46,250 nucleotides of DNA. Origin: Oceanobacillus halophilus. GTDB taxonomy: Bacteria; Bacillota; Bacilli; Bacillales; Amphibacillaceae. The notes below the pieces were generated by a model. The model was given only the letters and a program-made list of their open reading frames with translations, was not told the origin of the DNA and ran no database searches. Below are positions 16,784 to 24,998 of the stretch, one piece after another (position 1 is the stretch's first letter; every line of letters begins with the position of its first letter). The stretch lies in assembly GCF_003628505.1 (NCBI RefSeq), contig NZ_RBZP01000026.1:1-46250 (forward strand), read 5' to 3'. Position numbers and translations under genes: made by a program.

Positions 16784-16966
16784 AGCGCCAGGACTATTTT
16801 CCGTTCGAAAATGGAAAATAGTTGACGAGGTGGAGGTTATCGAAATTTTCGGCGGATGCCTTCCGACTGCACATCTCAGTCGTTTAAGCTCATTCTGAAA
16901 ACAATAAGGTGACTTATTGCACAAAGGAATCGGGCAAGATGTCTAACTAAAATCGAGAAAGGGGCA
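16784..16966 (+). ncRNA. glmS ribozyme (glucosamine-6-phosphate riboswitch)
   Basis: This is a self-cleaving ribozyme in the glmS leader that uses glucosamine-6-phosphate as cofactor and so lowers glmS mRNA when product is plentiful. The cleavage site should be between A16784 and G16785 of the conserved AGCGCC. P1 is ACTATTTTCC paired with GGAAAATAGT. The highly conserved core GACGAGGTGGAGGTTATCGA then TTTTCGGCGGATGCC is present at about 16824-16860. P3 is CGACTG/CAGTCG. The 3' part ACAATAAGG..CTTATTG..ACAAAGGAAT..GGGCAAGATGT..GAAAGGGG is also recognisable. It ends about 115 nt before glmS. Confidence 0.95.
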
Positions 16967-16981
16967 GTTAAACGCCCCTAG

Positions 16982-17040
16982 CAGAGCTGTCTAATTAATA
17001 GTAAGAAATTTTTTTCTGATTATTACTTTAGACAACTCTG
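16982..17040 (+). other. Long hairpin between ribozyme and glmS
   Basis: CAGAGCTGTCTAA (from 16982) pairs imperfectly with TTAGACAACTCTG (to 17040), giving a long stem around an AT-rich centre. GGGGCAG at 16961-16967 could instead pair with CTGCCCC at 17053-17059, enclosing the hairpin and ending just before the ribosome binding site. This is not part of the standard ribozyme core. Confidence 0.5.
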
Positions 17041-17080
17041 ACTAACGTTTGTCTGCCCCATATTAGGAGGACAACGAATT

Positions 17081-18883
17081 ATGTGCGGAATAGTAGGTTA
17101 TATTGGAACAAATGATTCAAAAAGCATTTTATTACATGGGCTAGAAAAATTAGAATATCGAGGCTATGATTCAGCAGGGATTGCTGTTTTAAATGATGAC
17201 GGTGTAAATCTTACTAAAGTAAAAGGACGAATAGCCAATTTGAAAAAGAGTGTGGATAATTCTGTTGAATCAACGATGGGAATCGGTCATACTCGCTGGG
17301 CAACTCATGGTGAACCAAGTATTATTAATGCACATCCACATCAAAGTGCTTCAGGCCAATTCACTATCGTTCACAATGGTGTAATCGAGAACTATCAAGA
17401 CTTAAAACGAGACTACCTAAGGGATGTCACGTTTGTTAGTGAAACAGACACAGAGGTTATCGTTCAGCTCATTGAAAAGTTATATGATAAATATAAGGAT
17501 ACATTGCAAGCATTCCGAGAAGCTATGGGACTTTTAAAAGGAAGTTATGCAATCGGCATGATTGATGCAGATGATTCTGATACGTTATATGTATCCAAGA
17601 ATAAAAGTCCACTATTAATTGGTTTGGGTGATGGCTTCAATCTTATTGCAAGTGATGCGATGGCAACACTTAAGGAAACCGATCAATATCTTGAGATTTT
17701 TGACAAAGAGATTGTTTTAGTTAACCGAAATTTTGTGGAAGTTCAAAAACTTAACGGTACTGTAGTGGAACGTAAACCTTATACAGCACAAATTGATGCA
17801 AGTGATATTGAAAAAGGAACCTACCCACATTATATGTTAAAAGAAATTGACGAACAGCCTATTGTTATGCGAAAAATCATCCGTGAATATCAAGATGAAA
17901 ACAATGAATTAAAACTGGATAAATCCATACGTTCAGCGATGCAAAAAGCAGATCGTATTTATATTATCGCTGCAGGAACTAGTTACCATGCTGGATTAGT
18001 AGGAAAAGACTTCATTGAAAAATTAGCTAAAATACCTACTGAAGTTCATGTTGCAAGTGAGTTTTCCTATAACATGCCATTATTATCGGAAAAGCCATTA
18101 TTTGTGTTTATCTCACAAAGTGGAGAAACCGCAGATAGCCGTGCTGTTTTAGTAAAAATTAAAGAATTAGGTCATCCTGCATTAACGATGACGAATGTAC
18201 CTGGATCTACCCTTTCTCGTGAAGCGGATTACACCTTACATTTGCATGCAGGACCAGAAATTGCAGTTGCATCAACCAAAGCGTATACTGCGCAAATAGC
18301 GGTGCTTGCAATTCTAGCTACTGATACTGCAAAAGCAAAAGGTTTGGAGTTAGAATTTGAATTAATGAAAGAACTGGCAATCGTTGCGAACGCAATGGAA
18401 GTTCTTACTGATCAGAAAGAAGAAATGGAACGTTTAGCAAGAGAGTATTTAGCAACAACTCGTAATGCATTCTTTATTGGAAGAAGCGGTGACTATAATG
18501 TATCGTTAGAAGCGGCATTGAAACTGAAAGAAATTTCTTATATCCAAGCAGAAGGTTTCGCTGGAGGGGAATTGAAGCATGGTACCATCGCTTTAATTGA
18601 AGATGGTACACCAGTTATTGCCCTATCTACCCACGAGAATGTTAATTACTCCATTCGTGGTAATGTACAGGAAGTAGTAGCTCGTGGTGCAAATGCATTA
18701 ATCATAAGTATGAAAGGTCTAGAAGAAGATACAGATGATTTTGTATTGCCAAGCGTTCATGATTTGCTCACACCACTTACTAGTGTGATACCAATGCAAT
18801 TGTTGGCATATTATGCAGCACTTCACCGTGACTGTGATGTAGATAAACCACGTAACTTAGCGAAGAGTGTTACGGTTGAGTAG
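17081..18883 (+). CDS. glmS: Glutamine-fructose-6-phosphate aminotransferase (isomerizing)
   Basis: GlmS makes glucosamine-6-phosphate from fructose-6-phosphate and glutamine, the first step of amino-sugar synthesis for peptidoglycan. The protein (600 aa, typical) has an N-terminal class II glutamine amidotransferase domain. It starts MCGIVGYIG, where Cys2 becomes the N-terminal nucleophile after Met removal. Two SIS sugar-isomerase domains follow (about 285-420 and 455-590), with the sugar-phosphate motifs GTSYHAG and SQSGETADS, and [15 protein letters not shown] at the C-terminus. A strong AGGAGG site precedes the ATG. Control by the glmS ribozyme upstream is evident. Confidence 0.98.
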   Translation: MCGIVGYIGTNDSKSILLHGLEKLEYRGYDSAGIAVLNDDGVNLTKVKGRIANLKKSVDNSVESTMGIGHTRWATHGEPSIINAHPHQSASGQFTIVHNGVIENYQDLKRDYLRDVTFVSETDTEVIVQLIEKLYDKYKDTLQAFREAMGLLKGSYAIGMIDADDSDTLYVSKNKSPLLIGLGDGFNLIASDAMATLKETDQYLEIFDKEIVLVNRNFVEVQKLNGTVVERKPYTAQIDASDIEKGTYPHYMLKEIDEQPIVMRKIIREYQDENNELKLDKSIRSAMQKADRIYIIAAGTSYHAGLVGKDFIEKLAKIPTEVHVASEFSYNMPLLSEKPLFVFISQSGETADSRAVLVKIKELGHPALTMTNVPGSTLSREADYTLHLHAGPEIAVASTKAYTAQIAVLAILATDTAKAKGLELEFELMKELAIVANAMEVLTDQKEEMERLAREYLATTRNAFFIGRSGDYNVSLEAALKLKEISYIQAEGFAGGELKHGTIALIEDGTPVIALSTHENVNYSIRGNVQEVVARGANALIISMKGLEEDTDDFVLPSVHDLLTPLTSVIPMQLLAYYAALHRDCDVDKPRNLAKSVTVE

Positions 18884-18921
18884 CTATTTGTATGAAATAG
18901 TATAGATATAGAAGATACACA

Positions 18922-18965
18922 GATACATCCCTTTAGCGAAGAAATGTTTAAAGGGGTGTTTTCTT
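18922..18965 (+). terminator. Terminator of glmS
   Basis: ACATCCCTTT pairs with AAAGGGGTGT (one wobble), followed by TTTTCTT. Confidence 0.82.
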
Positions 18966-19117
18966 ATGGAAAAAAGACATGAATAGATGAAAAGATCTTC
19001 AATAATGGTGAAAACTGTTATGAATAGTAGATAACCTACTATAGAGCAATCCAATGAAGTAACGCTTGAACGTTTAATTATGGAGAAGGCGAAAGAAACT
19101 AATAACAATCTTGAAAT
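18966..19117 (+). other. Gene-free stretch, possible coding remnant
   Basis: Between the glmS terminator and the next hairpin, one plus-strand frame reads VKTVMNSR, a stop, then PTIEQSNEVTLERLIMEKAK and a few more residues. The run is codon-like but interrupted and matches nothing I recognise. It may be the remains of a short gene. Otherwise I see nothing here. Confidence 0.2.
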
Positions 19118-19155
19118 AACAAACCATCAGTCACAATTTGTACTGATGGTTTGTT
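19118..19155. terminator. Hairpin, probable terminator for the minus-strand genes
   Basis: A perfect 13-bp stem AACAAACCATCAG/CTGATGGTTTGTT with a 12-nt loop. It lies just beyond the end of the minus-strand small gene at 19181-19390. The T tract after the stem on the minus strand is weak. Confidence 0.55.
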
Positions 19156-19180
19156 AGTATAGGAGATGATTCTCGGAAAT

Positions 19181-19390
19181 TTATGAGTTTAGAAAAGTCT
19201 GCTTGATCTCTTTTTCCGCGATATAAGCATTTGCTGATTCCTGCATTCTGTGTTCATCGACAGAATTGCCTGACACCCGGTCGTTAGTATTCAATGGATG
19301 AGTGGCATTTGATCCCATATGAACACTAACTCTTTCTCTCTCCTCAGAATTTGGTATATCAGCATTCTTCTTCTTATTATCCTTTGTCAT
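19181..19390 (-). CDS. Small hydrophilic protein of unknown function
   Basis: This 69-residue, charged and polar protein has no membrane segment and no cysteine. It has a lysine-rich start (MTKDNKKKN) and a tail EHRMQESANAYIAEKEIKQ that could form a helix. A strong GAGGTGAT ribosome site 5-6 nt before the ATG supports a real gene. It somewhat recalls small YozQ-like (DUF4025) proteins of Bacillus, but I am not sure. It lies just after the AI-2E-family gene on the same strand, 75 nt away, so the two may be co-transcribed. Confidence 0.6.
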   Translation of the reverse strand: MTKDNKKKNADIPNSEERERVSVHMGSNATHPLNTNDRVSGNSVDEHRMQESANAYIAEKEIKQTFLNS

Positions 19391-19465
19391 CTAATCACCT
19401 CAACGTTAATATGTGTAATATCGTTAACATTTAACCGTCAATAGTCTATAAAAAAGAACGCAACT

Positions 19466-20521
19466 CTATATTTTAAAGTCCAATTTAATGAGACCAGCTT
19501 CTTTAGCTGATAGTATAGCGATGATGGCAAGTGGTCCAATGATGAGTCCAAAGATACCAAAGAAATATAAGCCAAACCATAACCCAACTAAGGTTGATAA
19601 TGGAGGTAGTCCAATTTGATCCCCCATGATTTTTGGCTCGACAGTTCTTCTAATAATTAACAGAATAGCAGCAAGGAATAATAACTGAATTCCGGTATTG
19701 ACATCACCTGCTAATAAGTGAAATAACCCCCAGGGTGCTAAAATGACGATGGATCCAATAATAGGAATAAAATCAATCAGCCAAATGATTATCGCCATAA
19801 CTAATGCATTTTCTGGAGAGATAATAAGTAGACCGATATAAGAAACGATAAAGATAATAATACTTACCTGAAACTGTGCTTTAAAAAACCCAGTAAAAAA
19901 TCGAGTGGAACGCTGCAACATGTACTGCACTTTTTCCGCATTATCCTTCTCAAATCTTGCATAAAATCCTTGCTTATATTTAGGTAAATCAATACTAATA
20001 AGAAATAAGGCAATTAAATAGATAATAATTACAACTATCATATTAGGAATGCCTTGTATCCAACCTGCTAAAACAGGTATCATTTGCTGGGCAGAGGTAG
20101 TTGCCCATTCCAGCACACTGGTCATTTGTTTTTCCATTTCATCAATAAAGATAGGAGGCAATCCCGCTGCTGTTTTATTTAGGCTTTCCAGCATATTTTC
20201 AATAAAAAAGTTTATTTCAATTATGTAATAAGGCAATCTCTCTACAAAATTAATCGTTTCATTAACGACTCGAGTAATTGCTAAATAAAAGATAAATGCA
20301 ATGGTTAACACATAAAAAACAAAGGTTATCACCACAGCTGGTAATCGGGTTTTAAACTTTAAATATCTTTGAATTAGTCTTACCAAGGGCTCTAATATAA
20401 AGGCAGTAAACATGGCCAAAATAAAGGGCATAAATGCCGATGAATAGAAATAAAGTAAGACAGCTAATAATATGATAACGACTGCAATGATAATCCGTTT
20501 AGTGGTGAGAAACTTTGACAA
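19466..20521 (-). CDS. AI-2E family transporter / YtvI-like membrane protein
   Basis: A polytopic membrane protein of the AI-2 exporter (UPF0118) superfamily. About eight transmembrane helices are visible: two near the N-terminus, a long amphipathic central region at about 80-140, then clustered helices to the C-terminus. The late segment PKIMGDQIGLPPLSTLVGLW (about 300-320) and the glycine-rich FGIFGLIIGPL are family hallmarks. Substrates of the family are mostly unknown; some members work as ion antiporters, and YtvI-type members are linked to sporulation. The frame opens at ATG 20548, but a perfect AAAGGAG lies 7 nt before TTG at 20521, so that TTG is chosen (351 aa). Transport direction and substrate cannot be inferred. 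Confidence 0.82.
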   Translation of the reverse strand: MSKFLTTKRIIIAVVIILLAVLLYFYSSAFMPFILAMFTAFILEPLVRLIQRYLKFKTRLPAVVITFVFYVLTIAFIFYLAITRVVNETINFVERLPYYIIEINFFIENMLESLNKTAAGLPPIFIDEMEKQMTSVLEWATTSAQQMIPVLAGWIQGIPNMIVVIIIYLIALFLISIDLPKYKQGFYARFEKDNAEKVQYMLQRSTRFFTGFFKAQFQVSIIIFIVSYIGLLIISPENALVMAIIIWLIDFIPIIGSIVILAPWGLFHLLAGDVNTGIQLLFLAAILLIIRRTVEPKIMGDQIGLPPLSTLVGLWFGLYFFGIFGLIIGPLAIIAILSAKEAGLIKLDFKI

Positions 20522-20605
20522 ATAAAGGCTCCTTTCCAACCTGAACATAGTAATCTACTAAGTTTCATTATATTATGCGAACATGAAGTTTCCAAATCTG
20601 AAACA

Positions 20606-20968
20606 TTAATTTTGTAAATTTAATAACTTTTTGTATATCTTTTGAGCATAGGTACGGAAAGTTTGGTTTTTCTGCAATTCTCTTTTCTTTACCAATTCTT
20701 CCAATTGCTTTTTCTGCAATGATTCCGTTTTTCTTGTTTTACCAGTTGCAAAAGTATATAAATCATTAAATGTGAGAGAACGCTTCTTTTTTTCTTGTTC
20801 CTCAGGAATATAACCTGCATTTTTTAAAATTTTATATGCTCTTCTTATTTCTGGAGACAAACCTTGTAACTCTTCTTTTAAATGAAGTGGTTTTCCTTTT
20901 CCGGGAAGATCATCAAATTCACCGTTATCAATAGATTCTTTGATTTTTTCTTCAACAAAATGATACAT
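20606..20968 (-). CDS. DUF1992 (DnaJ-C28-like) domain protein
   Basis: A 120-residue protein with the DUF1992 domain, seen in human DNAJC28 and many small bacterial proteins, here without a J domain. The signature is in the first half: KIKESIDNGEFDDLPGKGKP, then L.PEIRRAYKILKNAGYIPEE. The C-terminal third is Lys/Gln-rich and probably helical. Function is unknown. It is separated from the AI-2E-family gene by about 85 nt on the same strand, with a weak AAAGTAGG ribosome site before the ATG. Confidence 0.85.
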   Translation of the reverse strand: MYHFVEEKIKESIDNGEFDDLPGKGKPLHLKEELQGLSPEIRRAYKILKNAGYIPEEQEKKKRSLTFNDLYTFATGKTRKTESLQKKQLEELVKKRELQKNQTFRTYAQKIYKKLLNLQN

Positions 20969-21054
20969 AAAAAAAGCCTACTTTCTATTATTATTCGAAA
21001 AATAGGAAGTTTGATAGAAGTATATCGCAGTAAAAGTGTTTAAGCAATAATTGG

Positions 21055-21082
21055 AGGCCGTATTTAGAAATAAATACGACCT
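21055..21082. terminator. Hairpin downstream of ykuK-like gene
   Basis: A 12-bp stem AGGCCGTATTTA/TAAATACGACCT (one wobble) with a 4-nt loop lies just beyond the 3' end of the minus-strand gene at 21116-21652. There is no clear U run, so termination is only likely. Confidence 0.45.
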
Positions 21083-21115
21083 AAGGATTATGAGGTGTAT
21101 ATACTCGCTTCAACC

Positions 21116-21652
21116 TTACTTGGTGTACCGATTTGCGTAGGAACTCGCCACAAAAGAATCGGGTTTAATTTTTGGTTCTACACCGATTGATTCCATTCTT
21201 GATACCATTTCATTTACAAAGATTCTGGTCTTATTCCTATTTCCTGATCCAATGTCAATATGTCCTTCTATAGTAAAGGATGCACCTTTATAGATATTAG
21301 GGAGGACAATATCAATTAGCTGGTCTTTTCTTTCTTCTGTAAACATTGATACGACTTCTTCCGTTAAGGTAGTTTCATATGATATGCGCTCGTGAAGGTT
21401 TGTCATTTTACGAGGTACGATTATTTTACGAATGCAAGCCCATGCCCCTTTTTTCTCACGCTGAATGACAATTCCGGTGATAAATTTTGTGTAGTAACCA
21501 TGTACTTGCGAATCTGTTCCAAACATTAAACGATAGTTTCCAATTCGGTCTTTTTCCATGAACTGAACAATGTGACTGAATACCTGTTCAAATGACATGT
21601 TCTTCTGGCTTAGGTTTTGGAACGAATAATTTAATACCTTTAATTTTGACAT
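21116..21652 (-). CDS. YkuK-like protein, DUF458 (RNase H-like fold)
   Basis: A 178-residue protein matching the DUF458/YkuK family, which is predicted to have an RNase H-like fold. Family features are the acidic motif FGTDSQVHG at about 44-52, the IVIQREKKGAW strand, a central YETTLTEEV helix, and the C-terminal VEPKIKPDSFVASSYANRYT. The biochemical role is not established. It is a single gene on the minus strand with an AAGGAAGGG-type site before the ATG. Confidence 0.85.
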   Translation of the reverse strand: MSKLKVLNYSFQNLSQKNMSFEQVFSHIVQFMEKDRIGNYRLMFGTDSQVHGYYTKFITGIVIQREKKGAWACIRKIIVPRKMTNLHERISYETTLTEEVVSMFTEERKDQLIDIVLPNIYKGASFTIEGHIDIGSGNRNKTRIFVNEMVSRMESIGVEPKIKPDSFVASSYANRYTK

Positions 21653-21785
21653 TTTTCCCTTCCTTTTTAATAAGAGTGAGTTACTTCATGAAGGCTTTAT
21701 TGCTTTCTGCCTCAGTACATTATATTCATTACTAAATATTTACGATTGTTTTTCTTAAACATTCCTAAAAATATGTAAATTATCT

Positions 21786-22202
21786 TTAGGAAACTCGAAC
21801 TTTATTCATCACTTGTTCGATTACTTGTTCTCCAGTTTTTTCCCAATAACTTTTATCATGAATCTTTCCATCAGGATCAAGGGGTTTTTGAAATTGATTA
21901 AATCCTGTAGCGGATAGTAAAGAATTTTCATCTTTATCTAATCCAAAATTCACGACATGTTTAATAACAAAAGGAGTTCGGAACTCGATATAAGCATCCG
22001 GACGGTCCAGTTCACCATCTAGTACATGAAAAGGAATTCGCAAATAGATGGATTCACCATTTTCTCGCCACAGTAAGGCATCAAAAAAGGCACCGTCATA
22101 TTCCCAGCTTCCGCATAAAGTAAGTCCCATTGATTTCAGTTTTTTTGATATATCTCCGAAGTATCCCTGCTGTCCTTCTAGTTCCGTATGTAATTTCAAC
22201 AT
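21786..22202 (-). CDS. YugN-like family protein
   Basis: A 138-residue cytoplasmic protein resembling B. subtilis YugN. Recognisable features are GSWEYDGAFFD, YLRIPFHVLDGELDRPDAYI and the region around TPFVIKHVVNFGLD. Family length matches. No function is known for the family. It is monocistronic and divergent from the yjbQ-like gene, with about 145 nt between them, and a GAGGTGA ribosome site lies before the ATG. Confidence 0.85.
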   Translation of the reverse strand: MLKLHTELEGQQGYFGDISKKLKSMGLTLCGSWEYDGAFFDALLWRENGESIYLRIPFHVLDGELDRPDAYIEFRTPFVIKHVVNFGLDKDENSLLSATGFNQFQKPLDPDGKIHDKSYWEKTGEQVIEQVMNKVRVS

Positions 22203-22347
22203 TTTTATTCACCTCATTTAAAATTGTTACGATTATTTTTAACTATAATTGGAATAAAATACCTAGAATGGACAATTCTTTTCTATAATTATTTATTAAT
22301 GATAATATGATGATGAAAAGACATTTTTAACTTGGAGGATAGTTTCA

Positions 22348-22755
22348 ATGAGCAAAAACCTTTATTCATTTAATATCACGACCAGTGAAAAGCAGGATTT
22401 TGTTAATATTGACCGATATATAGAAACAGCACTTACTAAGAGTGGGGTGAGGGAAGGGATGATGGTAATTTATTGTCCCCATACAACAGCGGCAATTACA
22501 ATAAATGAAAATGCAGATCCTGATGTAAAAACAGATTTAAAATTAGGTCTAAATGAGACCTTCCCTAATAAGCAGGAGTATATTCACATGGAGGGGAACT
22601 CAGATGGCCATATGAAGTCATCCGTAGTAGGAGCTAGTGAAACCATCATAATCTCAAATGGACACCCTATATTTGGTACTTGGCAAAGTGTCTATTTTTG
22701 TGAATTTGATGGTCCGAGAAGAAGAATGTTCTATGTGAAAATTATCGAAGGTTAA
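22348..22755 (+). CDS. YjbQ / UPF0047 family protein
   Basis: A 135-residue protein of the YjbQ family. Some members show weak thiamine-phosphate synthase activity, but the true role is unsettled. The family signature is clear: YCPHTTAAITINENADPDV (about 47-65), HMEGNSDGHMKSSVVG with three likely metal-site His/Asp residues (about 85-100), and GTWQSVYFCEFDGPR near the end. The ATG follows a GGAGG site. A terminator begins right at its stop codon. Confidence 0.9.
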   Translation: MSKNLYSFNITTSEKQDFVNIDRYIETALTKSGVREGMMVIYCPHTTAAITINENADPDVKTDLKLGLNETFPNKQEYIHMEGNSDGHMKSSVVGASETIIISNGHPIFGTWQSVYFCEFDGPRRRMFYVKIIEG

Positions 22756-22787
22756 GAGGCGGAATGAGATGGTTTCGTCTTTTTTAT
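22754..22787 (+). terminator. Terminator of yjbQ-like gene
   Basis: An 11-bp stem AAGAGGCGGAA/TTTCGTCTTTT (with wobbles) and an 8-nt loop is followed by a T tract. It starts at the stop codon of the gene. Confidence 0.75.
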
Positions 22788-22807
22788 ATGGTATGGAGAG
22801 CACTTTG

Positions 22808-23122
22808 CGAATGATAGAGAGTGGAGCGCGGTTGATAGAGCCCGCGAGACGGTTGATAGAAAGTGAAACGCGGTTGATAGAACGCGCGAGACGGTTGATA
22901 GAAAATGAAACGCGGTTGATAGAGCGCACGTGGCGGTTGATAGAAAATGAAACGCGGTTGATAGAGCGCACGTGGCGGTTGATAGAAAGTGAAACGCGGT
23001 TGATAGAGCGCACGTGGCGGTTGATAGAAAGTGGAGCGCGGTTGATAGAGCCCGCGAGACGGTTGATAGAAAGTGAAAAGCGGTTGATAGAGCCTACATC
23101 GCGGTTGATAGCACCCGAACCC
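22808..23122. repeat. 21-bp tandem repeat array (15 units, 42-bp higher order)
   Basis: Fifteen tandem 21-bp units, each with the core CGGTTGATAGA followed by a 10-bp variable part. Units 2-14 have a perfect core; units 1 and 15 are degenerate at the edges. The variable parts alternate strictly. One type is GC-rich (GCCCGCGAGA, GCGCACGTGG and similar); the other is A-rich (AAGTGAAACG, AAATGAAACG). The true period is therefore 42 bp. Because 21 is divisible by 3, reading frames stay open on both strands (heptads with RLIE, SINR or FYQP). The plus-strand frame starts inside the yjbQ terminator, and none has a convincing ribosome site. I treat it as a noncoding minisatellite, not a gene. Confidence 0.9.
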
Positions 23123-23341
23123 AACCGATACATCCCACTCCCCCATCAATTGAACTGGCTTAGCATTAACATCCCGATTAATCATAAATATACTGTTAAC
23201 AACGTATCAAAGCTATGTATATATTTAATTGTGAAAAAATGAACAATATATGAATTTTAGCATGAATCAAGCAAATTTAAAGTGAAAGTGGTTTATCATG
23301 AAAGTAGGATTATTATCATTTTATGAAAGAAGGGATGGACG

Positions 23342-23671
23342 ATGGCAAGAAGGGAGCTAAATAATGGTCCCGTTATTCAAGATGAAAAAGAAACAGTATC
23401 GAAAATGATTCATATATATTGCAGAAAAAAACACCATCATCAACATGATTTATGTGATGAATGTAATGATCTATTAAACTATTGTATGCAAAGGTTATCA
23501 TTATGCAGATTCGGTGAAAAGAAAAGCGCCTGTTCGAATTGTAAAGTACATTGCTATCGACCGGAGTATCGAGAAAAGATAAAAAGTGTCATGCGTTATA
23601 GCGGCAAATGGATGCTGTTATATCATCCAGTTTATTCTGTTAAACATCTGGTAAAGCAAAATCAGAAATAA
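23342..23671 (+). CDS. YgbA-like protein, nitrous-oxide-stimulated-promoter family
   Basis: A 109-residue basic protein rich in His and Cys, matching the small YgbA family (named for an E. coli gene under nitric-oxide control). The motif order is IYCRKKHHHQHDLCDECNDL (about 25-44), then C.FGEKKSACSNCKVHCYRPEYREKI, then VMRYSGKWMLLYHPVYS. Seven cysteines in paired arrangement suggest a metal or Fe-S site, which is inference. I see no clear NsrR operator upstream. Next to it is a decayed ktrC-type gene. Confidence 0.85.
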   Translation: MARRELNNGPVIQDEKETVSKMIHIYCRKKHHHQHDLCDECNDLLNYCMQRLSLCRFGEKKSACSNCKVHCYRPEYREKIKSVMRYSGKWMLLYHPVYSVKHLVKQNQK

Positions 23672-23713
23672 ACATATAGGAACGTATCCATTTAATGGAG
23701 ATGGGGTAAAAAA

Positions 23714-23902
23714 ATGAGAAAGGATTTTCTTGTTTTGGGCCTTTGCGGGTTTGGAAGGAGTGTCTGCAAGGAATTATATCATCTTGGGGATGAAGTGCTT
23801 GCAGTGGATTGGGATACGGAATAGGTAGATGCCATGAAGAATGATGCACCTTGTACAGTCGTTGCAGATGCAACAAGTGAAAGAGATTAAAAAGACACGC
23901 TA
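23714..23902 (+). pseudogene. Decayed KtrC/KtrA-type potassium-channel regulator
   Basis: The frame starting at ATG 23714 reads MRKDFLVLGLCGFGRSVCKE and on through LGDEVLAVDWDTE. This lines up with the start of KtrC/KtrA (a TrkA-N, nucleotide-binding regulator of potassium uptake). It then hits TAG at 23822-23824, continues VDAMKNDAPCTVVADATSEE, and stops again at 23900. The dinucleotide motif GLGRFGGS has become GLCGFGRS. Only about 60 of some 220 residues remain, and a terminator overlaps the end. It is clearly nonfunctional; an intact copy would have to lie elsewhere. Confidence 0.8.
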
Positions 23903-23925
23903 GAACTCGCGTGTCCTCTTTAATA
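23889..23925. terminator. Bidirectional terminator, end of PanE-like gene
   Basis: The stem GACACGC/GCGTGTC with A- and T-rich flanks lies between the ktrC remnant and the convergent reductase gene. On the minus strand it is followed by a run of T. Confidence 0.82.
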
Positions 23926-23933
23926 ATTCTTTT

Positions 23934-24854
23934 CTATACTTTTGCCATTTTCTCCACTATGTGTATCATCTTAAATAGTTGGTTATTCACAGGTGTTGGA
24001 ATATTATATTTCCTGCCTAGCTCGCAAACCTTCCCGGCAAAATGCTCTACTTCCGTTTTCCTGTTAGCTAGGATATCTTGTAGCATCGACGTCTGCCCGT
24101 CAGGTGAAAGTTTTTGTATAATAGGGCGATAATGTTTAACGTCTTCCTCTGTTAAATGAACACCAGCTTTCTTAGAAATAGCTACAACTTCATACATGGC
24201 GGATTCCATCCATTCATGAAGTGCAGGAATTTGCTGAAAGTATCCGTACGGGGCCTTTAGTACAGCGGAGGTTTGATTAATTCCAACATTAAACATAAAC
24301 TTTGCCCAAATGGTGTGCCAAATGTCTTCAGAAATCTCATAAGGAATTCCTGCTTCGGTGAATAATTGTTCTACTGCCAGGACATCTTCCGAGACGGATT
24401 TATCTTTCTCTCCATAACATATTTTCCCAATACTTGTGTAGCGAACAGAAAAATCATCTCTCAAGGCATCTATCCCTACACACATGCTATAGAGGATATG
24501 ATCACTTCCAGTAGCATCATAGATTTCTTCTTCACTGGAAATTCCATTTAATAGAGAAAGTATAATGGTACTAGGTCCTATATGACTTTTAACATGTTCA
24601 ATCGCTTGATTAAGTTCTGCATTTTTAGTTGCTATGATGACTAAATCCGCTGGGTCAGAGTCTATCTCGGGAAGAATGTAATTAAACTGCTGTCTCGTTC
24701 CATTTACTTTAAATTCGGTATTTTGATAGCGTACCAACCTTTCCTGGTTGAGAATGACTTTAAAGTTTTGGCCTAATAATGTTTGTAATTTACTACCGTA
24801 TGATGCACCAATAGCTCCTAAACCAACTAATACGACTTTCTGAATTTTTCCCAT
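23934..24854 (-). CDS. 2-dehydropantoate 2-reductase-like protein (PanE/ApbA family)
   Basis: A predicted NADPH-dependent ketopantoate reductase, making pantoate for pantothenate and CoA. The protein is 306 aa. The N-terminal Rossmann motif is VGLGAIGASYGSKL (about 10-23). Helix WAKFMFNVGINQTSA (about 188-202) carries the conserved Lys and Asn of the active site. The C-terminal PTPVNNQLFKMI matches the family. Many Bacillaceae carry several PanE paralogues, so this copy may act on another 2-oxoacid; no pan genes are nearby. It is a single gene with a strong terminator. Confidence 0.85.
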   Translation of the reverse strand: MGKIQKVVLVGLGAIGASYGSKLQTLLGQNFKVILNQERLVRYQNTEFKVNGTRQQFNYILPEIDSDPADLVIIATKNAELNQAIEHVKSHIGPSTIILSLLNGISSEEEIYDATGSDHILYSMCVGIDALRDDFSVRYTSIGKICYGEKDKSVSEDVLAVEQLFTEAGIPYEISEDIWHTIWAKFMFNVGINQTSAVLKAPYGYFQQIPALHEWMESAMYEVVAISKKAGVHLTEEDVKHYRPIIQKLSPDGQTSMLQDILANRKTEVEHFAGKVCELGRKYNIPTPVNNQLFKMIHIVEKMAKV

Positions 24855-24998
24855 GTTAATCCCCGCTTCTTTCTATTATATTTTAAACTATTATATAAGA
24901 TAACTTTTCAGAATACAAAATAAATTAAGAGGGTTATTTTACAGTACGGGAGAATAACGATATGATAAGAGGAATGAAATTATAGTTGGAGAGATAAT

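Noticed and set aside
18884..19108. 74-codon minus-strand frame after glmS
   Set aside because: It covers the glmS terminator, has no ribosome site and its composition looks like AT-rich noise.
22808..23122. CRISPR array
   Set aside because: The core is only 11 bp, the gaps are 10 bp and are themselves repeated in two types, and no cas genes are near.
22654..23242. Long frames on both strands through the 21-bp repeats (RLIE, SINR and FYQP heptads)
   Set aside because: A 21-bp period keeps all frames free of stops. There is no good ribosome site, the plus frame starts inside a terminator, and the variable parts change without regard to codons.
23243..23341. NsrR-type operator before the YgbA-like gene
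   Set aside because: The family is linked to nitric oxide, but the upstream AT-rich sequence has no clear inverted repeat of that kind.
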